A stretch of DNA of 64,000 bases from Nissolia schottii. Taxonomy: Eukaryota > Streptophyta > Magnoliopsida > Fabales > Fabaceae. Positions 1 through 11,460 of this stretch are shown here, in pieces; position 1 is the stretch's first letter; each line of letters begins with the position of its first letter. The notes below the pieces were generated by a model, which made no database searches, was not told the origin of the DNA, and saw only the letters and a list, made by a program, of their open reading frames with translations. The position numbers and the translations under genes were made by a program. The stretch lies in NCBI GenBank assembly GCA_003254905.1, contig QANU01016439.1, positions 60,383 to 124,382 of the forward strand, read 5' to 3'.

Positions 1-186
1 GGAACAGATAATAACTATTTATACCGGAACGAATGGTTATCTTGATTCATTAGAAATTGGACAGGTAAGGAAATTTCTCGTTGAGTTGCGTACTTACTTA
101 AAAACAAATAAACCTCAATTCCAAGAAATAATATCTTCTACCAAGACATTTACTGGCGAAGCGGAAGCCCTTTTAAAAGAGGCTAT
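1..186 (+). pseudogene. atpA: Plastid atpA fragment (ATP synthase CF1 alpha, C-terminal part)
   Basis: Frame 2 reads continuously for about 61 codons and matches the C-terminal helical region of plastid-encoded ATP synthase alpha. Recognisable stretches are [20 protein letters not shown], then [19 protein letters not shown], then an alanine/glutamate-rich helix ending ALLKEA. The mitochondrial homologue reads differently here, so a plastid source is preferred. The match starts before the window and stops at the ambiguous base 187, after which the frame ends at once. One residue before AEALL is Gly where plastid atpA normally has Glu. This is either a nuclear insertion of plastid DNA or a piece of plastid sequence joined here during assembly. 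It is not expected to be functional. Confidence 0.85.
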
Positions 187-187
187 N

Positions 188-759
188 ACATGATTAAATG
201 TTGTATTTATAAATAACATTGAATAATATTAACTTTAAAATAAAATAAATGAAAGAAATATAATAAAATATACCTTAATGCATCACACTTAGTTGTTGAG
301 TCATATTTGATTTTGTATGTGTATTACTTTATAGTTCGATAAAGTAACTCAATTATGATAAACACATAAAATTAGCTTAATAAACCCAATAGATATCGTC
401 TAACAAAAACAAAGTTAGCTAAGTATCTCTAACAAAGTTGCTAAATTTGTACATTTTGAGGTAAACTCATATGTAGATTTTAGCTCATAAAATCGCTAGT
501 AGAATCGACAGTTTATTTAAACTCATACGAGTTTACCAAAAGAGAGTTTGCACGAGTAATAACTCATTTTGTGTAGTAGAATCGTAAACTTACGAGTTTA
601 CGAGTTAACTCGAGAGTTTAATAACCATGATTAGGGAAAAGTTTTATTTTTCTTTTTCTCCTTACTAGACTCCAACTCCATTTATTTTCTTCTCCCTTCA
701 CACCAAAGTTATACATACTTCTTCGACCATGTTTTTTATGTTTCCTCCTCTACTTATTG
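188..759. other. AT-rich non-coding stretch upstream of the first visible midasin exon
   Basis: No open frame or known repeat is recognised. The stretch is AT-rich, with the motif 'actcatacgagttta' and variants recurring around 515-620. It ends in a pyrimidine-rich run and an AG at 758-759 that works as a splice acceptor for the first midasin exon. If the gene is intact, this is the 3' part of an intron longer than 570 bases. Confidence 0.5.
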
Positions 760-3700
760 AAGGATATTCTGCAAGAACCTGTGTTGATTTTCCTTAACCA
801 AGAAGCTGCACAAAGAGGAGCTAAAGCTCAATCTTTTCATGGTCACAAGCTTATTTATGAGGTTATAAACAAGGGCTTGGTCAGTGGTGTGCTTGATTTG
901 ACAGTTTTCACTGATGAGAACAGGTTGTCTGACATCTGGTCGGCTTACTGTACTGTATACTTGATCTTTTGTAAAATTTTAGTTGTTGACATGTCTTCTC
1001 TGATGTAGGTCACTGTGGTTTGAGAATTGTGGCAAAGGATTAGACCGTGCTTTGCAGAATTTGCAGTTGGAAAAAAATGTTCTATATCTACATTACGAAA
1101 ATGATGAAGGTTTTTTTTTTTTCCCCCTCCTCATGGTTTTTAACCCTTTATTCTGGTGTCCATTTTTTTTTTGGGGGGGGGGGGGGGGNTGTGATGATTC
1201 CTGGCATAATCTTGACTTGAAGGGTTGGAAAGCCATGTGGCATATGATTGAAAATATATATTTTACAGCAGTTGGTTGTGGTGATATTTGGAAGGAAGAA
1301 AAAAAGAGTCAAGGGAAGAGAACAGCTTTGTCTGTGCTTCTTAAGCTTTTGGAAAGCAGTGGGTTGTCTCGACACAAGTCTACGTATGAAGAGGTTTGGA
1401 ACTTAACCATTTTGCTTACGTAATTACATTACTTCATTATTAAAAGGTCCTAATATTTTTTTTCCCCTTTTTTCCCCCCTTTCTCACCCTTCCTGCAATT
1501 AAAAAAACACAGGATGAGCATAAACCTTGGTGGTTCCTTCAGCTTTCAGGGAGTATACAGCATTTGCTTCTGAAAAATAGTAAGCTACCGTGTGTAACTT
1601 CGAAAATTACTGCTGGCAGTGAAGATAAGAATGTCCCTGAAGAAAGCCTACTTACGGAGTGGAAAACAGCTATTGAACATTATTTCAAGAGTGTTGTTTC
1701 TGTGCTTTTTGTGCAGCAGATATCCCTCAATCCTCATAAAGATATCACTCTGGAACAGGTAAAATATCTCATTAGCACTCTTAAGGCTCACACTAAATTT
1801 ATGGCAATCTATATGATTTTTTGTTAATAAAAAGCACTCTTTTCTGGTTTGGCTTTATTTTCTTGCACATTGTGGTGCCTTTTCTGTTTTACATGTCCAC
1901 TGCATTATGTTACATACCCTAACAACTAAGAATTAGGAAAAGAAATTACTGAAGAAAGGAAGAAAACGGGGAAGATTCCACCATTACCTTTCAGTTACAA
2001 CAGAAGGATAACAAGATAAGATTAGATAAAATTAGGATTAGACAAAATTAGGATAAAAATTAGATAAGATTACGATTAGATAAAAATTAGGATTAGAATT
2101 AAATAAGACTAGATAAAATAAGATAGGATTAGGTTATGAAGAATAGATGAGAGATTAAAAGGCTACAAATAGCAGAGGGTAGGGGAGAATAAAAGCAAGA
2201 AAGATTTGGGAAATCACAGGCTACACAAGGAGAGATCCAACCTCTCGAATGTTGGCTATTATTTTTATTTAATTTTCTTTTAAATAAATTAGTCCTTATT
2301 ATTATTATTTGTCCTTACCGGTGATTCGGTACCAGTTGTTACACATTATCATGTCATACTTTCAGTGACAGCAAATGTTGTATTTCATATCAGACTGACC
2401 CACTCAGTACTCACCCATTGTTGATGGCTTCTGAAAAAATTCTCAGATTATGCATTTGGTATATCTAATGTGACATGGTTTCTGCAGGTTGATAGGTCTA
2501 ATTCTTTTCTCAACCAGCTCATCCAAATGCAGAAGAGGCAACTAGCTGCTGCCAGTGCTTTTGACAAGCAACTGAAATGTTTAAGAGAATGTGTATCTAC
2601 TCTGGGAAATTTGTTTAAATGTTCCTTATCCACCGATGACAATACCATTTATATTTGCTCTGTCATTCCAAAACAGCTTGCCACCTATAAATGCATGTGG
2701 CAACAGAAGGTAAGTGATTTAATAATTTTGATTTTATTGTTTCTTTTTTGCTACTGCATTTTGTGCTTCTGACATCAATATATTTTTTTTTCCACTTCTT
2801 GCAGCAATTATTTGATAGTCTGTGTGCTGTATCACATGAAGAATTGCTTTTGTTAAGGATATTACAAAATAGCCATTTAAACACTTGTCAACAACCAAGG
2901 CCTTCAGCCAGCCAGATGATTCCTTCCTTTGAAGAATTTTTACCGCTCTTCCTTAAATCAAAGGTGCTCTATTGGTTTTGTTTTTGAATTGCGTTGAATT
3001 TGCACAAGTTCCTATTTCCTTCTATTTATGACAACGTAATTGCAGGAATCCTTGGATTGTTACCTGATTGGGGAGACACAAGCTGTCACTGCAGTGTCTT
3101 CTTCCTCACACTTTTTCATTGTCAATCAAGAAATGGAACAACTGCTATCTGAAAATTTCAAGGTTATAAAGGATTTTCAGGATCATTTTCTTGGAATATG
3201 GGAGCACGATCTAGATAGGTGCACAGTTAAAGAAGTTCTGGTTCATCATATTCAAGAAATATTTGAAAAGGTATTTAATCTTGTCATGTAACGTTGTGTG
3301 ACCTAGTAATTTGAATGAGAAACATGGTTTTAAGAACACTTGCTTCTCAGGCAAAATTAATTGAGGAAGAGTTAACCTCTGCAAAAATGGCGCTTTCTGT
3401 CCCCATGGATTCGGTCAAAAAAGATAGATTCAATGAAGGAAGTGTGGATCTCAATACCGGGTTTGATGAAGCCCTGTTGTCTGCATATCAGCATATTGCA
3501 AATGTATTGCAGAATTTATGTTTCCCAAGCAACTCCCCTATTGGTGAAGAGTCCATAGTAAATCTTGCTTCATGGGAGTTACTATTTGACTCATTTGTTG
3601 CTAATCTCAGCTTGGACATTCTCTATGAGAAGCTTTCCAAAACAGTTGCTTTGGGGGTAAGTTTGGTTTTGTTGCTGTTGTTTTGGTACTTCTTCTTTCT

Positions 3701-6700
3701 AGGTGACTAAATTAATCATACATTTGTTATGTAGGAGAAGCTGGTGAATCATAATGACAATAAAATTAACAGCTATTCTTGCAAAGTAGGAGCCCGCTTT
3801 AGAGATCTACATATATTCATGGATCTATTACTGAACTTCAGTGATGAGCTCTTGAAAAATTTCTTAGCCGTACACAGATCAGTAAGTTCAATAATCTCCG
3901 CTCATTTTGTGTGAAAGCACATCATGCTTTTATCTAATCGGCATATATTCACATAATTCATTGCAGAAAATGTAATTTTCGTAAATTCTGTAAACCATTA
4001 ATAATTCACTGTGGTTTGCCCATAACTGAATTAGATGATCTAATTATTTATGTCAATTTGCAGGTTTCAGTTACAACTCTTGTTACTGCAGATATTTTAG
4101 CTTCTTTATTTTCGAAAGGTTTTGGATCATCTACTGAAAACCAGGAGGACGATGGAACCCTCGATACATCTGAAGATGCTTGTGGGACAGGCATGGGAGA
4201 AGGTGTTGGACTTAAGGATGTCAGTGATCAGATTAATGATGAAGATCAGCTGCTGGGAACGCGTGATCAGGTTAGCATTGAAACATGTTTAATTTGTATG
4301 ATCTGTTTAGGTTTTTCTGTTTAGTTTGATTGCTTGAGGTATGTATGATGTTCTTCTGTCAATGCTACAGCAAAATGAAAAACAGGATGACTCTAAGGAA
4401 GTTCCAAGTAGCAATAACACGGGGGTTGAGATGGAGCAAGATTTTTCAACTGATGCAGTAAGCCTCAGTGAGGACTCCGGGGAAGATGAAGATATTGGTG
4501 GTGAGAATGAGGAACTTGAGTCTGAAATGGGGCCCACTGGACCAGATGGTGAAGCAGTTGATGAGAAAGTTTGGGATAAGAGTGAAGATGAAACTCCCAA
4601 TGATACTAGAGAAAAATATGAATCTGGACCTTCAGTTAGGGATAGAGATGGAAGCACTAAGGAGCTAAGAGCCAAGGATGATGCTACTACTGATGAACCT
4701 GGGGATGGTAATTATGATGAAGGTGATGCTCAGAATGATGAAGTTGCATCCCAGGATGACACTGGTGATGGAGAGAATGGAGAGGAGTTAAATATGGACA
4801 TAGAAGCCCCACGTTCTGATCCTACTGGATTGAAGCCCAATGAGTTGGAACAAACATCTGACATGGATATGGATTTGGATGTAAAGGAAGATGAGGATCT
4901 TATGGAAGATGGAGATCCTGAAGGGAAAAGTGACTCAGCTGAGACTGAAAATGTTGAAGGGAACAAGGTTGAAGAGCCGGGCTTGCCTGATGATATTATG
5001 GAAGAAGCACATACTGAAGTTGATGTATCCTCAGACAAGGATGATTTAGGACAGGGCCAACAAGATAATGCGGAGATGAATCTCATGGAACAAAAGAAAG
5101 ATTCATCTGAATCTTCTAACTTGGTTAATGAACATTTTTCCACTGTTCAATCTGCATCACAGTCCAAAGTTGATTGGCAGACATCCAGTTATGAAAATGT
5201 AGCAGCAGAACCTAATTTGTCAAATAGCCATCATGACAACAATAATCCTGCTCTCTTGGGAGGCTTTCCTTCTAATAGTATGTCTGAGGCAGATCTTAAG
5301 ATGTCAGATCCATCAAATACTGGGGGATTCAGTGAAAATCAACCTAAGTCTCGTCTTCCTCAGCAGGAGCATTCATTTATTCAGGAAAACCAACCTAATC
5401 CTTATCGAAGTATCGGTGATGCACTTGAGGACTGGAAAGAGAGTGTGAGAATATCGAGTGATCTCCAGGAAAACAACACACAGGAGCAGGGTGAAATGGA
5501 AGTTGATGAAGCAGATGAATATGGCTATGTTTCTGAATTTGAAAAGGGGACGGCTCAGGCCTTGGGACCTGCATCATTGGAGCAGGTTGACAAAAACATT
5601 GATGGCGATAAGCTTGATAAAGACTGTCTTGCTGGAGAAAAAGATGCTGAGCTGCAGCTTGACAACAGAAAGTCAGAAATAGATTCTGTTAGTAATTCCT
5701 CCTTACTTCCTAAAAATGAAAATAGGAAGCAAATGAGAATGTCAGACATTGAGAAATCACAAGATGAAGGATCAACAAAACCTGTTTCTAGCGAATGTAT
5801 TAATCCTGAAAACCGGTCTGGAGATTTGGTTTCTTTCAGGAAATCGTACATTAGTGAAAATGCAGATAAACAAAGACAACTTTCTGTGGATAACAATGAT
5901 TTGGCCAACCGAGATCCTTGTGACAGTGCTAATTGTGTGATAGAAGATGCAACTGCCCTTTGGAGAAGATATGAACATAGCACAACTCAATTGTCTCAGG
6001 AATTGGCAGAACAGTTGCGCCTTGTGATGGAGCCGACTGTCGCTAACCGGCTCCAAGGGGACTATAGAACTGGTAAAAGGATAAATATGAAAAAGGTAAA
6101 TTCTGATATTCATATGAAAAGGACTAGACCGTAATGTACATTTTGAAGGAATTATTGATGCTCATTTCTTTTCAATAACTTTTTTAGGTAATTCAATTTA
6201 TAGCAAGTCATTATCGTAAAGATAAAATATGGTTGAGAAGGACCAGGCCCAACAAGCGTGATTACCAAGTAGTGATTGCTGTTGATGATTCACTTAGCAT
6301 GTCAGAGAGTTACTGTAGTGATGTTGCTATTGAAGCTTTGGTCACAGTATGCCGTGCTGTTTGTCAACTGGAAATGGGGAACTTGGCAGTTCTGAGCTTT
6401 GGAACGAAAGGGAACATAAAGTTACTGCATGACTTTGATAGGCCATTCAATAGAGAGGCTGGGGTTAAGGTTAGTTGGGTTATAAAAAACATCTTGGTTG
6501 TCTTTTTTATCAACTTTATTGTGCATGTGTTGTATATGCATTTGAAATGATCTAATTGTTGAGTTTAACTCTTGAGCAGATGATCTCCAATTTGACATTC
6601 AAGCAAGAAAATACTATTGCTGATGAGCCAGTTGTTGATCTGTTAAAGTACTTGGCCACCAAGTTAGATGTTGCTGTTGCAAAAGCGCGACTTCCATCTG

Positions 6701-7326
6701 GAAATAACCCTCTGCAGCAACTTGCTTTAATAATTGCAGATGGTCGTTTTCATGAGAAGGTATCTTACCCAAGTTTTGTTGCATTTTTCTATTTATCGTA
6801 ATATCATCCAAACGCCTTTGGTTACTGGTTTTAAATTTTGATTTTACCAGGAGAAATTGAAGCGACACATTAGAGATTTATCAACTGGGAATCGAATGGT
6901 CGTGTTCTTACTTCTGGATAATTCTCCGGAGTCAATTATGGATCTCATGGTATTACTGATTTTCCTCAAGTGGTTTTCGTGAGTACATGCAATTAGTTTT
7001 TCTCCCTGATCTTTTGCCTTTATGCACTGCAGGAAGCATCTTTCGAGGGTGGAGTGATGAGATTTTCAAAGTACATGGATTCTTTTCCCTTTCCCTACTA
7101 TATTGTTCTGAGGAACATTGAAGCATTACCGAGGACTCTTGCCAACCTACTCAGACAGGTAATTACATTGCCCACTTTCCTAGCAAGAAAATGAAAAGTT
7201 TAAAGCTGCGATTGTTATGGTTTACAAGTTGTTTAGTTTATATGCTCTCCTCAGCTAACAACCATCATTCTACTGTGCTGATTGCAGTGGATGGATCTTG
7301 TGCAGCATTCAATGGGCATGTGTTAG
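760..7326 (+). CDS. MDN1: Midasin (REA1/MDN1), 3' portion, 16 exons
   Basis: This is the C-terminal ~1,456 codons of the giant dynein-like AAA ATPase that strips assembly factors from pre-60S ribosomes in the nucleolus and nucleoplasm. Exons, with phases that join cleanly: 760-938, 1009-1109, 1269-1393, 1513-1758, 2487-2709, 2805-2963, 3046-3270, 3351-3656, 3735-3881, 4064-4270, 4371-6095, 6188-6469, 6580-6759, 6851-6949, 7033-7158 and 7288-7326 (stop TAG). Exon 4064-4270 carries the family hallmark GTGMGEGVG followed by DVSDQI and DEDQLLGT. The 1.7-kb exon is the acidic, low-complexity linker. 6188-7158 encodes the VWA/MIDAS domain with DxSxS (Asp at 6284, Ser at 6290 and 6296). In yeast this domain grips the UBL domains of Ytm1 and Rsa4. 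The AAA ring and most of the linker are not in the window. I see no frameshift or stop in these exons, so the visible part looks functional. Confidence 0.95.
1173..1189. other. G16 homopolymer ending in an ambiguous base, in a midasin intron
   Basis: Sixteen Gs follow a T run and end in N at 1189, inside the intron 1110-1268. The run length is probably unreliable. It does not affect the coding sequence. Confidence 0.8.
1945..2345. repeat. Repeat-like insertion in the large midasin intron
   Basis: The intron 1759-2486 is by far the longest in the visible gene. It holds a degenerate array of 'ttagataagattagga'-type units (about 2007-2135), followed by a 200-base block that ends in 'ccagttgttaca'. 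Read on the minus strand this block begins TGTAACAACTGG, which looks like an LTR or TRIM terminus. I did not find a convincing partner end or target duplication, so the element type is open. Confidence 0.4.
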
Positions 7327-8401
7327 TTGAAGTGAAAATTTTGCATTCAATGAAACACTGCAAAATTTGAACTGTTGTGTGTTAGAAGCGGTCGTGGGAA
7401 GCGGAGTGGTGGTGGAATGGTCTGTGGTCTGTGCTTCCCATTTTGTTAACAGTACCGTCAGAGTCGACCAATGATAATTTTACAGATGCTTGTTCATTGG
7501 TTAACAAAATCATTGGAAGGGGCTGGGGAAAGCTTGAACCCAATTCTTACAGTGATGAATATAAGCGCAATTGAGATTCCTGGGGAGTTGTACATTTGTG
7601 TATTGATAAGGCCATTCACTATATCTTGAAGCTCGATCTTCCCCCAGATGAACCATACAGCCAAGAGAAACCATGAACCAGAATAGAAGAGCTTGTCCTT
7701 TTATGAGTAAATATTTCGTAGTAGCCTCATTAGACCGTACATCTTTCTTGGTATATCTAGAAAGTAGATAGGAGCATAAACTGAAACATTTTGGAGCTAC
7801 AAGATAGTTATTAAATTGTTAGCGTCGCATGAAAACATTCCTCCTAGAGTAGCTGTTAGTACGAATAGCAGAAAAACTGTTATAGCCATTTTTGTACATT
7901 CAATGTACTCTACGGATAAAGGAATACATAGAGTTGAACATAGTAAAATAAGAAATTGAAAGATTTTGACTATGATACACCGAGCAATGACTGATGTACC
8001 ACACTTCTAATTATCTGAACCAATCATAGAATGGTGCATAAATGAAGTGATCCACTGTCTTTTCCTCGAATATCACCTACAACATCTTCCATCTCCATTG
8101 TTGGCTGAGCCACTAGCCTGACCCACCGTTGACTGCTGCCAAAGCCATTCTCCACCGTGGCTTGAGATAGATACTGCCCCTATACAATCCAAAAATGATT
8201 CTACATCAACCCAAAACAAATCCAGAGGAAAAAAAAAATAAACATTTACCACCACCACCACCTAAAAAACGAAGCAACAACCCAGGAAAGTTTAAGATAA
8301 TAATAATAGTGTTTACAAGGAAAATAAAAAAGAGTTAATCGTAGATCTGAGTATAAGATTCAAAAAAAAATTGAATAAAATCTCATTTTGAAGAAATGAC
8401 T
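7327..8401. other. Midasin 3' UTR and intergenic region
   Basis: The first few hundred bases after the stop are presumably the midasin 3' untranslated region. There is no further open frame of note and no recognised repeat. The next gene-like sequence is on the opposite strand and ends here, so the two units are convergent. Confidence 0.5.
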
Positions 8402-11203
8402 TCAATCTGTTAGCCAAACCTTGATCTGCCCATTCTCATGTTTAGTAGCCAGGACGTTAGTCTCTACACATTGCTGTTTTTTCTTAGCAAGTGTAATCAA
8501 AGAGGAAAGTGTCTTGGATTCATAAACGGTCCTGTTTAACAAAAACACCAATTATAATTCCATGAGTGACATTATTAGACTATCAATAGTTGGTTACAGT
8601 AGTGTTAATGAATCTTACACTTAGTACTTTCCCAGTTGGTATTTCTTCATCATTGTCAAGATGAACACTCGTTTCTTGAACAGGACTTTGACGGATTCCC
8701 TGTCAAGATTAAGAATAGGAACCTAATCAACTTATATGAATTAGTTGAATATAATTAGCAACTTATATCTTGACTGGGAAGCTCATTCATGCTTTTGGCC
8801 AAACTTACTGCACTGTCGTATGATGATGTGTTAGCGCCATAAGTAGATATAAGTTGCTTGTTATTACATATCTTCAATACATTGTAAACATTGTCCATAT
8901 GACTGAGGTTCCAAGATTTGATGTTCAACTTAAAAAAAATCCTTCAGATCCATGATGCAGTCAAGTGTGGATGGACAAGAATCCTCTTCAACCCCCATTG
9001 TGTAACAATTTTGCAATGGCCAATTGATCGGGAATAATGTGCAATTACGCAAATTTAGAAATGTATTATTATAGAATACACATTGTTTCTCATCAAATGT
9101 AACATTTAAAATAATGGTTATAGGACCACTTACAATTTGATCATTTAACCTCAGATGCCATTAAGCCAACCAATTCAGCTGCTTTTTTATTCGACAAAAT
9201 CAACGTGAGAGTTCCAGTGCCATCAATTACAATGATTTGTAGCTTGTACCTGAAGTATAAAAATATGTAGTATTTGCACGACATGTTAACGATTATTTGA
9301 AAAGTTAACAAATTTCCCTTTGTGCCAAGTTGGATCAACCTTCTTATGACACCATTTACATGACCGGTAGTACCAATCATCTACAGCTGCATCGACGACA
9401 ACTATTGTGGCAATAATATAGCAATCACCTTTCTACAAACCGTGGCTTATTAATTTTTTTTGCATTACTAATGGATTAAAGCATAGGGTTTAGGGTTTAG
9501 GGTTTCAATAGTTTTCAATAACCTCTTTTTGAGTTTAGCAATTGTCAATAGTTTTCACATTGACTAAGCCACAATTAAGTTCTTCTGTTCCTAAATAGTA
9601 AGTCTGTAAAGAGATTTTGGTGATCTTCTGTGATGCATGGCGTCCAGACTCTATCAATCTTGACATTTATTTCAAACACATCAAATCCAACAAAGATGCA
9701 CATAACTTATCCAACTAGACATGACAATAGTAATTTGAAAGAATGTTACTTAAAACAAAAATGTTACATGCACATCCAATTTCATACACTCATACATACA
9801 CCATTAATAATGCGCAAACTTTATTCTCGCGAGTGCACGAACATTACAAACTTGTAAATGATACTCTTAACTACACTTAATTTTACATGAGTTAAAACAC
9901 AAACTTTATGTATATAAATATGAGGTGTATGTGGTGTTTACTTTTTGGTGTACGTGTAGCAGAATTCTATTTAAAAACATACATGTGAGGTCAAAACTTA
10001 CTTAGCCTTAAAATCAACAGCATCAAGGTATTGAGGATTGACATGCACATTTGAAGCATAGAATGAACTTTGTATTTGAACCTTGCCTAAAATTATCATA
10101 CAAATTAGAAACACGGAAAAAAAAAAAATTGGGACTCATTTGATCAAGGTATACTGTAAGTGTAAACATTGCAGTTGATTAAGCAAGATACGTAGAAACT
10201 TGTTTGCTTTAAACATCTGAAATAACGGAACCAGAGGTTCATTATTCTCATCTTCCATTACTTTGACGACATTATTTACTAAATCGCCAAAAAGAGTTAT
10301 ACTTAGTCTGTTCTTTCTACATATGAAAATATTGTATGAAAGTTAAAAAAGACTGATATTATAACGTACAAATATTAATAAAATAATAATGTTTAAGTTT
10401 GGAACTCACCTTAAGTTTTCAATATAAATTACCATTCATTGGTTGGATTGACCAGTTGGATTTACCATTGGTCTTGGCGACTCTCCCAACAACTTGACCC
10501 AAAACATCTTAGAGTAAATAGTGAGAGATGATTGTCATGTTCAGAGTGAGACATGAGAACAAAGTGTTGTAGACATTCACAACTTACTCCCAAAATTTTA
10601 TCCATTGAGTGTTTGTATAATAGGTAAAATTTCTGCAATCTGAACTAATATGCAACAACAAAACCAAAACTAAATTCTACTACACGCTCCATTTACACTA
10701 TTAGTCGCAATGATGTAACCTCTTTGAATATTTACCTCTTTGAGTATTACCTATATGTTCTCATTCTTGATGAGGTTGAAAGGGTTAATGAAGAAGGGCA
10801 CGTCATTGAGTAGTTGTATCTTGGTTCTTGAGGGGAAAAAAAAGTGAGTTTAAACTTATTGGAGCACGTTTTGACCTTGTTGTTATTCACCTGCACAATA
10901 AAATTGGTCATGACATAGAAATCTCCTTCACGAAGAAGTGACGTCATAGTCTTAACCAAACTCGTAGGGACAGTTCCATGAATATGATTAGCCTACAAAA
11001 AAAATGAAAATTAAGGTTAACTAACATATATGTGGATGTTCATAGATGATCTATGCTGTGGTTTGAAACATACATGTTCATCTTGGAAAACTGTTTCCAT
11101 TGTCCTTGTTGGGAACTTCCCACAGTCGAAAAAGAAAAACCTTAAACCTCCTGTTCATTTTTGAAGGGTTGACCTCGACAAGAGAATCAAATTATTCTGC
11201 CAT
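8402..11203 (-). pseudogene. Replication protein A 70 kDa-like (RFA1/DUF223) pseudogene
   Basis: Exon-like blocks in the correct order on the minus strand match plant RPA1-like single-strand DNA-binding proteins. About 11203-11060: an N-terminal OB-fold start ending FRLWEVPN. 10993-10830: HIHGTVP, then LLREGDFYVMTNFIVQ, the typical OB-A core. About 9415-9283: DDWYYRSCKWCHKKVD, the zinc-ribbon start of the C-terminal DNA-binding domain. 9240-9145: YKLQIIVIDGTGTLTLILSN, joined through a good acceptor. 8540-8402 is a plausible C-terminus. The copy is broken: the first ATG (11203) is followed by TAA at codon 4, and a frame change is needed near 11105. Such genes are plentiful in plants and often travel with Helitrons, but no Helitron ends were identified. 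A functional gene with a different start is unlikely. Confidence 0.7.
9485..9506 (+). repeat. Short telomere-type repeat (three TTTAGGG units)
   Basis: Three consecutive plant telomere units lie in an intron-like part of the RPA-like pseudogene. The array is too short to mean a former chromosome end. Such triplets are common in plant promoters and at repair junctions. Confidence 0.7.
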
Positions 11204-11227
11204 TGTCTTCGGTATATCACATTACAA

Positions 11228-11448
11228 TGTTAAGAATAATATTAAATTTAGAATATGTTAGATTGATTTAGTTCTGATATCATTTGATATTACCCTAATT
11301 TTGTCATTATGTTGATTTATTCTCATAAGCCTATAAATAGGCCTAAACTTATTGTACTTAATACTGATTAAAGAATAGAATCTTTGATTGTCTTTTTCTT
11401 TGGTTATCTTCTTTGGTTATCATATTTGATGAATCATGAAATCTCACA
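11228..11448 (+). repeat. 5' LTR of the TRIM-like element
   Basis: This 221-bp LTR is the partner of 14692-14911. It contains a TATA-like 'cctataaataggcct' about 100 bp from the start. The two LTRs differ at several sites, so the insertion is not recent. Confidence 0.85.
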
Positions 11449-11460
11449 TGGTATCAGAGC

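Noticed and set aside
4307..5143. Ser-rich minus-strand frames across the midasin acidic exon
   Set aside because: Antisense shadows of GAT/GAA-rich coding sequence.
9485..9506. Ancient chromosome fusion point
   Set aside because: Only three telomere units, in one orientation, without subtelomeric context.
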